From the NCBI GenBank assembly GCA_001766655.1, contig MJCC01000014.1, forward strand, positions 262,910-326,909: a DNA stretch of 64,000 nt, in the 5' to 3' direction. This document shows, piece by piece, positions 11,820-18,942 of this stretch. The notes under the pieces are model-generated. The model was not told the DNA's origin and made no database searches. It saw only the letters and a list, made by a program, of their open reading frames with translations. Origin of the DNA: Phytomonas francai. Lineage: Eukaryota; Euglenozoa; Kinetoplastea; Trypanosomatida; Trypanosomatidae. The stretch's first letter is position 1. The number at the start of each line of letters is the position of its first letter. The position numbers and the translations under genes are program-made.

Positions 11820-12578
11820 TTACTCTGTTCGCTGCTTTTTCACAGCTCGCGGTATGAACGATGTTGCGTTAGTTTTTGTGAACGCTGTTGGTTTCTTTCT
11901 TTCTCTTTTGAAAGGGCTATGCGATAAATCCGTACCCTCCTTATTACTATTATTAGTATCAGGATCTTTATTATTGCTTGAATAGTGCATTGACGAAGTA
12001 TTGCGCAGCCGAAGTTTCTCTCGTTTGGATTCCACCGTAACCCCCTGCGGAGCGAGAGCGATTTCGACCGGGTGCTCTTTATGCACACATAAACTTAACG
12101 AAAGCAGCTTATCCGTGCATGCATTTAAAAAATCCTCTGTTAGTCGAGGGAAAATGGTTGATTCCTCATTTAAAGAAGCGGAGGATGGCGTGGGATGTAC
12201 AGACGTAAGTTCTATGGATTTTTTTTCTAGTTGTTGTGGTACGGAATCCTCGTGGACGGCAGCTATCGAGGAGTTATTGGCCGAGCTTCCACAAGGAAGA
12301 GGAGAAGAAGAGGTTTCTTGGGCGGAGTTTAGTTGAGATTTCTTACGTTGCCGGAGCTCTTCCTCCGTGGGGAAACGAAATTCTAGCAAGAAATACGGCT
12401 TCCGCGAGGTGGACGCGTAAAAAACCTCTACTGGGGAGTTTGAACGAAGTTGATGATCTTCTGCATACCACGCCGCGATCCCGAGCTCCTCTCGCAGGCT
12501 AAATAGGAAAGAATTAACGAGCTCATATCGACTGGATATGGCAGGGCAGCGAATAAAAAGCGTTTTTATAATTAACAT
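11820..12578 (-). CDS. hypothetical protein (252 aa)
   Basis: I do not recognise this protein. I place the start at the ATG at 12578. An upstream in-frame ATG would read through the (TA)n repeat at 12589-12628 as a run of Ile-Tyr, which is unlikely to be coding, and an AG lies between that repeat and 12578. The first 85 residues look folded, with alternating hydrophobic and charged residues and several aromatics. The rest is polar and Ser/Asn/Glu/Lys-rich, ending in a basic tail (RAVKKQRTE) that could act as a nuclear localisation signal. The second half contains a short ordered stretch with several Leu and Cys. Confidence 0.6.
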   Translation of the reverse strand: MLIIKTLFIRCPAISSRYELVNSFLFSLREELGIAAWYAEDHQLRSNSPVEVFYASTSRKPYFLLEFRFPTEEELRQRKKSQLNSAQETSSSPLPCGSSANNSSIAAVHEDSVPQQLEKKSIELTSVHPTPSSASLNEESTIFPRLTEDFLNACTDKLLSLSLCVHKEHPVEIALAPQGVTVESKREKLRLRNTSSMHYSSNNKDPDTNNSNKEGTDLSHSPFKRERKKPTAFTKTNATSFIPRAVKKQRTE

Positions 12579-12584
12579 GATTCT

Positions 12585-12632
<48 letters not shown>

Positions 12633-13150
12633 ATTGAATAGTAAAAGAGATGGTCTTTCTTTTGAAGAAAGAAACAAAGCTCGAGAAAAGAGCTATCTGT
12701 ATGAAAAGGGCATACCTATTGGAGGGGGAAAAATGCATAACTTTAGAGTTCCTTTTGTTGAATGCAATAATAATGTTGTCAGTATAAAGTCAACCGAAAG
12801 TTTATGCTTTTTTTTCTCGCTTTTCCTGATATGTCAAACGCGGCTATTGAACGATATCAATGAAAAGGTCAAAACACAAGCCTGTAAAAAAACAACCACC
12901 ACCTCGTAAAGGTGAGCTTTCCATCAGGAGTTGGTGCTATTCCATAAGTTTTAGAAGTACTATACAGAGAAATGAAAATAGTGCTCTTTCCCTCCTTTCC
13001 TTTCCGTGTGGATACGAAAAGAAAAGGACCAAAAACAACAACAAGATAGTAAAGCCTGTTGTGGTGGCATTATCCGAAAACTCTGCATGCCAGTCATCAT
13101 CGAAAGGTTAACTTTTCCTTCCCCAATCCTTTCTTTCCCATCTCTTCTTT
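12579..13150. other. intergenic with long (TA)n
   Basis: Spacer dominated by a TA microsatellite at 12589-12628, only about 11 bases upstream of the hypothetical gene's ATG. The remainder is AT-rich without coding signal. Confidence 0.65.
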
Positions 13151-14086
13151 TCAAGGATCTTTGACGGAATGCCCAAGGGTATTTTCTAACACTTTATAAT
13201 ACTTTCGGAGTTCGGCAAAGCGCCAGCTAAGGTCCACGTTGAGGTATTTTTTATGGCGGAGCTCGTCCACGCGGGCTTCGTCCTCGTCGAGCTGCTTTAA
13301 CAGCGACCAATCGCGCAGGGGCCGGAGTTTTTTTACCCACTTCGAGGTATCGAAAGCCCCTATGTCCTCGTTTTCCAGAAATTCTTCGGCTACCGTTAGC
13401 CGGACCCCGCCGACTTGTCGACTGTAAAGCGTATTTAAGATTTGTGTAGCCCGATAGGGCATAAGATCCCCGAGCGGGGTCGTGATCGGCCGAAACCCCC
13501 CGTCCGAGTTCAAAATCGAGCGCCTGAAGACGAGCGAGAGGCGCTGGGCTTCCACGGGGAGGATCATGTGAAAGTAAACATACCGTGCGGGCCCGGACAG
13601 GATATACACAGACCGATCTGGAATCATCACATCAAGCTCCTCGCCGTTTTGGACGTGGACAAAACGTAGAAGGGCGTTCGCCCCGAGCGAGAAGAGGGCG
13701 AAGATATCATCGTAGACGAAGAGGTTGTCGACGTGCGCGCGGATGAAGTCCCCGGGCTCGTACAAATTTGCCGTCTGATTATTAAACCACCCCGCCGGGA
13801 CAAGTTGGTCCTGTTCTAACCGCTCGATAACCTTCACAAAGCTGCTCGGAGGGAGGGGCGGGAGCTGAAAGCGGCCATCGCTCACGCGAATTGAGTCGGA
13901 TTTGCGGGTGTAAATGTCGACGTAGCCCTTTCGGAGGCGAAGGATCTCATCTTCTTGAAGGTAGTTCGGGATGATGGCCAGGCCGAAGTCTGGGCCGAAG
14001 GGGAGGTAGGGCTCCCCAGCCGCGAGGAGTTTCAGACTTTTCCCTTCCCGGAGGTGTTTTGCCACGCTAAGAATCTTTTGGAACAT
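13151..14086 (-). CDS. AlkB-like 2-oxoglutarate/Fe(II) dioxygenase
   Basis: Likely an AlkB-family oxygenase acting on nucleic acid or protein alkyl groups. The 311-residue product carries the iron ligands HVD (His118, Asp120) and a distal His173 in YFHMILP. These are followed by the 2-oxoglutarate-binding R-x5-R signature: Arg182 to Arg188 in QRLSLVFRR. The region between ligands (LFSLGANALLRF) matches the beta strand found in AlkB homologues. A C-terminal extension of about 110 residues beyond the catalytic core is charged and helical. I cannot assign it to a specific ALKBH subfamily; no RRM or methyltransferase domain is attached. The start at 14086 is the first ATG of the frame. Confidence 0.8.
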   Translation of the reverse strand: MFQKILSVAKHLREGKSLKLLAAGEPYLPFGPDFGLAIIPNYLQEDEILRLRKGYVDIYTRKSDSIRVSDGRFQLPPLPPSSFVKVIERLEQDQLVPAGWFNNQTANLYEPGDFIRAHVDNLFVYDDIFALFSLGANALLRFVHVQNGEELDVMIPDRSVYILSGPARYVYFHMILPVEAQRLSLVFRRSILNSDGGFRPITTPLGDLMPYRATQILNTLYSRQVGGVRLTVAEEFLENEDIGAFDTSKWVKKLRPLRDWSLLKQLDEDEARVDELRHKKYLNVDLSWRFAELRKYYKVLENTLGHSVKDP

Positions 14087-14551
14087 GTTTATTTTATTTT
14101 CCTTTACTATTACTAGTTTTAATAGAATAAAAAAGATGATGATGAGAAAAGCCCCTATCGCATTCTTTATGGGTTCCCTCCTTGTTTGAATAATAATAAG
14201 AGTTATACAAAATAGGGGTTAAACATCAGCTGATGTAGTTATTGTACATACAGACATTCCCACGAGAATGAACAGTATGCACCATGATTTACCGAGATAT
14301 GATGACAACCGTATTGAAAAGCATAATTAATAATATTCCTTTAAAGTTGCAAAGTGTAAGGAATCCGATTACGAGGGGGAGAGGAAAATAAACAGTCTTG
14401 ATGGGAAATAATGTAAAAAAAAGTCTGCCTGTGCGTGATGATAAAAGCCTTCGAGTTTCAAAAGGATATCGATATCAATATATATATATATATATATATA
14501 TATGCCTCACGATATCTTTCGCCTGAAAATATTCCCCCTCGGGAGTTCAAA
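14087..14551. other. intergenic
   Basis: AT-rich spacer of 465 bases. It includes a TA tract (14477-14503) beginning 49 bases downstream of the stop codon of the gene to the right. Confidence 0.65.
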
Positions 14552-15601
14552 TCAGGTGTTAAATTTGATAAAGTTTTTTTTCCGTCGTTCTCGTAGCTTT
14601 GCTTCTCCGATGATGGACGCGTTGACCCCATCGAGCAGCTCTTTCAGGTTGCTTGTGCGCGCTTTTTTACTGCTAAAGCGCCGACCTTCGTCGTAAAATC
14701 CGGGCAAAGCCCCTACTCCACACCGGATTATATCTTGCATAGTCGCCCAAGCCGAACCATCTGTATCATTCCGACCCGACGATCCCTCACGCGCGCGTCT
14801 TCCTCTCCTAATCTTTTGCTTTACCTGCGTCGTGGAGGGGGTTTCGGGCTCGTAGAATAGCCGCGCCCGCGGACGGGGGGCTGACGAGGAGCCCGGCGCG
14901 TGGCCGATGTCGATCTCCCGCGTCAGGGACCCCGCGGCCGGGGCGAGCATCTCGATGACGGTGTACTTATGCCCGGGCCGCAGTCGGACGGCCCCGCAGA
15001 CGTCCACGCCGAGCAGCGCCCCGCCGGCGAGGGTCTCGTCGAGCAGCATGCGCCCGGGCCCGAAGACGTGGGCGGGGTGGAGGGCGTCGCGGTCGAGCAG
15101 CGCGGGGCGGCCGTGGAGGTCGACCGGGAACCACCGCGCGCGCGCCCCCGCGAGGACCTCGGCCTCGTAGCGCAGGAGGTGCGTCCGGCCCGCGCAGTGC
15201 GACAGCACCCCCGCCTGCGTCGGCACGACGCCCACCCGTCGGACCCCCTCCTCCCTTCCCTCCTCCCCCGTCACACACACGGGAAAGGGGGGGGAGGGCG
15301 CGTGTGTCTGTGTCTCTGTCTCTCTGTGTGTCTCTGTCTCTGTCTGTGTCTGTGTCTGTGTCAGTGCATTTGTCTGTGTGTGTGTCTCTATCTGTGTGTG
15401 TGTCTGTGCATTTGTTTGTGTCTCTCTGTGTGTTTGTGTCTGACGCGAGCAGAGGGCGCACCAGAGGGTCGCGGAGGCCGCGTCGTGGCGGAGGCCCTGC
15501 ACGGCAAACCGCCCCGCGAGCTTCGCCATCGCGTCCGGATGAGCCCCGGCGGCGGGGGGCGGCGGCGTGGCCTCCGCGGGCGTTTCGCAGGGCGAGGGCA
15601 T
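14552..15601 (-). CDS. C2H2 (U1/matrin-like) zinc-finger protein carrying an in-frame microsatellite
   Basis: Unknown function; possibly an RNA- or splicing-associated zinc-finger protein. The 349-residue product has a CxxC pair in LWCALC (Cys48, Cys51) and an H-x5-H pair in SHCAGRTHLL (His135, His141). In U1/matrin-type fingers these pairs are about a dozen residues apart. Here they are separated by more than 80 residues, most of them (about 53-100) a Gln-Thr-His-Glu repeat encoded by a TGTGTCTCTG-type microsatellite at 15302-15445. The frame stays open through it. The rest is Arg/Ala-rich and then basic, ending with a helical segment (SNLKELLDGVNASIIGEA). The finger could still fold if the repeat loops out, or it may be broken. 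An alternative start is Met25. Confidence 0.65.
   Translation of the reverse strand: MPSPCETPAEATPPPPAAGAHPDAMAKLAGRFAVQGLRHDAASATLWCALCSRQTQTHRETQTNAQTHTQIETHTQTNALTQTQTQTETETHRETETQTHAPSPPFPVCVTGEEGREEGVRRVGVVPTQAGVLSHCAGRTHLLRYEAEVLAGARARWFPVDLHGRPALLDRDALHPAHVFGPGRMLLDETLAGGALLGVDVCGAVRLRPGHKYTVIEMLAPAAGSLTREIDIGHAPGSSSAPRPRARLFYEPETPSTTQVKQKIRRGRRAREGSSGRNDTDGSAWATMQDIIRCGVGALPGFYDEGRRFSSKKARTSNLKELLDGVNASIIGEAKLRERRKKNFIKFNT
15302..15445. repeat. TGTGTCTCTG-type microsatellite inside a coding sequence
   Basis: Imperfect repeat of tgtgtctg/tctctgtg units, about 144 bases. On the minus strand it encodes a polar Gln-Thr-rich run without a stop. It lies between the two metal-ligand pairs of the zinc finger. 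Confidence 0.9.
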
Positions 15602-16250
15602 CGCGTGGGGTGACTTGCGGTTTCGGAAATGGCGACGGTGGGGTTAGGGTTCTCGTTTTATGGTCAGTATGATCTTTCCTATACGCGTTTGGTATTTCTA
15701 ATTGGTATCCTTTTCATACCATTATTTTGAGCTAGTCTATGTAAAGTTCATTGGTGAATACAATACGGAAAGGATGGAGAATGGGGGGGGGGGGGGGGGG
15801 GTCTTTAACAGGCGTACAGCTGCCTATATCTAGAGATTTGAAGAATGCTAATACATCCATCGACAAGGTTTTCATTTTTTTTTTGATATTCATTCAATCA
15901 TGAGGAAAGAAACGGGCACTCCCTAAAATCGAAACAAAAAAAATGGTAAGCCCATCTTTTCCTCTCATTTCCCTTCCATTTTGACTCATTATGTTTATAT
16001 GACATTTTTCCAAATTTCCGACAAGAAGCAACACTCGCAAAAAAAAAGGAAAAGTAAAATGTAATATCCTCACGATTAACCTCCCTCTACACACCATTTC
16101 CTCTTCATTCAACAAAGTGATGAAGCAAGAGGAAAAAGGGTTGATATAACCCGTAAACACACTCCCCCCCCCCCCCCATTATTAATATCTTTTCACATAA
16201 AATTCCAATAGGATGAATATATCGCCCCCTTTTTGCCTCCCTTTGTAAAG
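15602..16250. other. intergenic with G19 and C14 homopolymers
   Basis: Spacer of about 650 bases. A run of 19 G (15783-15801) reads as poly-C upstream of the zinc-finger gene on the sense strand. A run of 14 C (16164-16177) reads as poly-G about 75 bases downstream of the Msp1-like stop. A small minus-strand frame at 15894-16160 is AT-rich and unsupported. Confidence 0.65.
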
Positions 16251-17336
16251 TTATGCTGCAGTAGGCCTAATACGCTGCATGGCCTCGTCGAAGTGTTTTT
16301 GTGTTAGATTAGGCAATTCAACCTCTGAATTGGTGCTAATCGCATTACTATGCATTTCTCGCAATGGTAATAGAGCCGCCGCCTTGCATAGTTCGGTCAA
16401 ATCCGACCCTGTGTACCCCGTCGTTTTCATTGCTACGTACTGAATAAGGCCATCCTTAAACGGATTGGACTCTAAATCGTGTTTTAAAACGATCCGAAGA
16501 ATCCTTTCCCGGGCCTTTAAATTCGGAACGGGGACTTCGATCTGCAAGGGCATTCGACGTCGAATCGCACTGTCGATCACCAACGAGCGATTCGTGGCCC
16601 CGATCACGATAATCTGCGAGGAGGAATCCGAGTTCTTTTCTAGTCCATCCCAGCGCGTCATGAAGATCGTCTTCGCGTGCGTATGCGGGGTGGAGTCCTG
16701 AAAATTGCGAGCCCCAAGCAAGGCGTCGATCTCGTCGACAAAAATCACGCAGGGTGAGATCTTCTCGGCGAGCGTGAAGATCGCCGCAGCGTTCTTTTCC
16801 GTATCCCCGACCCATTTCGAAAAGATTGACTCCACTTTCACGTTAATAAACGAGCATCCAAGCTCTTTGGAGAGCGCACGTGCGAGAAGGGTCTTGCCAG
16901 TCCCTGGCGGGCCGTGTAAAAGCACTCCTTTCGGATGCGAGCGGACCGTATTTCCTCGAAACAGCTCCGGACGTTTAAAGGGCCATATCACGTGCTCCGT
17001 TAGGATCTGCTTGACCTCCTCTAAACCCCCAATATCCTCAAACGTTTCCGTAATTCTATCGAGATCGATCACACTACTCGCGATATCCTCCTCGGCGGCG
17101 GTAATTAAGAAGGATCGCCCGCCAATTAGGCATCGTTTCCGACGAAAACCGTGATTATAGGTGAGTTTTCGCGTAACGTAGAGCAAAACACCGATGTAAA
17201 TCCAAAAATAAACGGGCGTATTCAGAAAAGAATCGGCTAATTGCAGGAGGGCACCACGAAAACCCCTAATGGCTTTCATAAAGAAGCCCCCACGAAGGCC
17301 GACGAGCTCGGATGTCGAAGACGGAGAAGTGAACAT
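16251..17336 (-). CDS. MSP1: Msp1/ATAD1-type AAA ATPase
   Basis: Membrane-anchored AAA extractase that removes mislocalised tail-anchored proteins from the outer mitochondrial (or peroxisomal) membrane. From the ATG at 17336 the protein has 361 residues: a short N-terminus, one membrane segment around residues 40-56, then a single AAA domain. The domain shows Walker A GPPGTGKT (142-149), Walker B CVIFVDEID (Asp201, Glu202), GATNRS (sensor 1 region), two nearby Arg (RRR) for the arginine finger, and a helical C-terminal lid. The DIGGLEEVKQ linker is the family's usual lead-in. I chose 17336 because an upstream in-frame ATG at 17429 lies before a clear pyrimidine tract and AG (17351-17352). Met20 is a possible alternative. 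Confidence 0.9.
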   Translation of the reverse strand: MFTSPSSTSELVGLRGGFFMKAIRGFRGALLQLADSFLNTPVYFWIYIGVLLYVTRKLTYNHGFRRKRCLIGGRSFLITAAEEDIASSVIDLDRITETFEDIGGLEEVKQILTEHVIWPFKRPELFRGNTVRSHPKGVLLHGPPGTGKTLLARALSKELGCSFINVKVESIFSKWVGDTEKNAAAIFTLAEKISPCVIFVDEIDALLGARNFQDSTPHTHAKTIFMTRWDGLEKNSDSSSQIIVIGATNRSLVIDSAIRRRMPLQIEVPVPNLKARERILRIVLKHDLESNPFKDGLIQYVAMKTTGYTGSDLTELCKAAALLPLREMHSNAISTNSEVELPNLTQKHFDEAMQRIRPTAA

Positions 17337-17803
17337 CTCCCCTCCTCCACCTGAAAAAATAACAAGGTAAAAAACTTGTGCTTGGTACAGAAAAGAAGGG
17401 AAATAAGTAGAACGAATAAATAGCATCATGGCTCAACCGTTATAACCCACAGGAAGCGTCTATTACGCTATATATTATATTTTCGCTCATTCCTTAAAAG
17501 ATGGTCCGTATGTATGTACAAATGTAATAGAAATAAAGATGCGGGGAAAAGAGCGCACTTTAAAAGGGATGCGCCTATAATCATCCTATAGATCTTTTTC
17601 TATTTATTTCGTACTTTCTGACATTCACAGCTATTCCAAGCTCTAACTGTCCGAAAAAAACACACACACACACCAACAGCAAAAGAAAACGGCGAGCTAT
17701 GGATCTTTATATTACTTATCGTGCGTTACTATGGGTATTTTAATACAAGCAATGCTTAACGGTCCCTCTTCGCCGCCGTCCAACCCGATCCCGCGCGCCC
17801 GCC
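17337..17803. other. intergenic
   Basis: Spacer of about 470 bases, AT-rich, with a short CA repeat near 17660-17674. No gene seen. Confidence 0.6.
17351..17352 (-). promoter_or_regulatory. putative trans-splice acceptor AG for the Msp1-like gene
   Basis: Sense-strand T-rich tract (about nine of ten bases pyrimidine) runs directly into AG, 14 bases before the ATG at 17336. This decides the start over the upstream in-frame ATG at 17429. Confidence 0.55.
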
Positions 17804-18514
17804 TTACGATTCCGATCCCGGGATTAGCGTGGACCTCAGCTCGCCCTCCTCGTGGAGCTGCCTGCACACATCGTAGCCCCCGATCAGGGCGCCGTCGACG
17901 TAGACCTGCGGGAAGGTCGGCCAATTGCTAAAGCCCTTGAGCCCCTCGCAGACCGCCGCGCTCGCCATGACGTCGTAGAATAAATAACGCACGCCGAGGG
18001 CCTGGAAGAGCTCGCAGAGACGCGAGGTGAAGCCGCAGCGCGGGCGGGAGGGGGTCCCGGTTAGAAAGGCCACGACCCCCGGCCGCCCCGTCAGCGCGCG
18101 GAGGTACGCGTCGAGGCTCGCGAAGTCCGCGCGCGGCGGGCCGTAGAGCGAGCGAAGGTTCATCTCGACCAGCTCCAACTTCGCGCCGGCCACGTCGGCG
18201 ACCCTTTCCAGGGTTGGATTGGGCTCCTTTTCCGCGTTCTCGTCTTCTTCCGCGGCGGAGGGGCGGAAAAAGGCGATCAAAGGCACCGACGTGATCCTTT
18301 CCTCCTCGCAGATCGCCTCGTTTTCCTCGCAGTTGACCTCGGCGAAGGTGAGGGCGGGGAGGCTTTTCGAGTGTTCGGCGAGGAGGCCGCGGACGGCGCC
18401 GCAGGGCGCGCACCAGTCGGCGGCGAAGTGCACGACGAGGCCCAACGACGCGGGCGCGGAGGCCGCCGCGCGCTTTAATTCGCGATAGGACTCCAGTGAG
18501 CGGATTTGAATCAT
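17804..18514 (-). CDS. GRX3: thioredoxin-glutaredoxin fusion (Grx3/PICOT-type monothiol glutaredoxin)
   Basis: Probable multidomain monothiol glutaredoxin that handles Fe-S clusters and iron sensing in the cytosol. From the ATG at 18514 it is 236 residues. An N-terminal thioredoxin domain has the full WCAPC motif (Cys35 and Cys38), followed by an acidic linker near residues 86-100. A glutaredoxin domain follows with the active-site loop RCGFT (Cys160) and the conserved WPTFPQVYVDG and GGYDV glutathione-binding stretches. Two features differ from the common pattern: the active site is CGFT rather than CGFS, and both Trx cysteines are kept, whereas many Grx3 proteins keep one or none. The start was chosen because the sense strand shows a (CA)n tract and AG at 18560-18561 before it, and no earlier in-frame ATG exists. 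Confidence 0.85.
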   Translation of the reverse strand: MIQIRSLESYRELKRAAASAPASLGLVVHFAADWCAPCGAVRGLLAEHSKSLPALTFAEVNCEENEAICEEERITSVPLIAFFRPSAAEEDENAEKEPNPTLERVADVAGAKLELVEMNLRSLYGPPRADFASLDAYLRALTGRPGVVAFLTGTPSRPRCGFTSRLCELFQALGVRYLFYDVMASAAVCEGLKGFSNWPTFPQVYVDGALIGGYDVCRQLHEEGELRSTLIPGSES

Positions 18515-18942
18515 TCCAGCGGGAACGAGCACTGGCACGAATGGTAATAAATGAAGGACCTGGTGTGTGTGTGTGTGTGGAATAGTAGGGAGGGGGGATG
18601 CTTGGGGTTTCGTTTCTACAAAAAGGATCATATCATAGGGAGTGAAGGAAAACGGGAATAATAGAAATAATAAAATCAGCACGCAAAGGGTTCGTCTTTT
18701 TGTTTCGTTTTACAGGGTTTGAAGAGTTTCCTTTTCATAATAAGGATATGCACGAGTAGGGATGCAAAAAAAAAAGATTATATATATATATAAATACCTC
18801 TCTTTCGCATAGATAATATACAGCGAAGAAATATACAACGTAACTGGGAAGGAGGAAATAAAGGGTGTAAATAACAAACATTCCCAATTTTTATCTCATT
18901 TAAATTTCTTATTATTTTTTTTTTTTAATAGCTCACAATACA
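18515..18942. other. intergenic
   Basis: AT-rich spacer of about 430 bases. It contains a TA tract (18779-18792) about 150 bases 3' of the CCDC39-like stop codon. Confidence 0.6.
18560..18561 (-). promoter_or_regulatory. putative trans-splice acceptor AG for the Trx-Grx gene
   Basis: AG directly after a sense-strand CA/CC tract, 45 bases before the ATG at 18514. Inferred from layout only. Confidence 0.4.

Noticed and set aside
12579..12677. N-terminal extension of the hypothetical protein with Ile-Tyr run
   Set aside because: It is a translation of the (TA)n repeat; an AG lies between the repeat and the next ATG at 12578.
15643..15654. TTAGGG-like sequence near the zinc-finger start
   Set aside because: Only about one and a half units (ggttagggtt), inside an ordinary leader; not a telomeric array.
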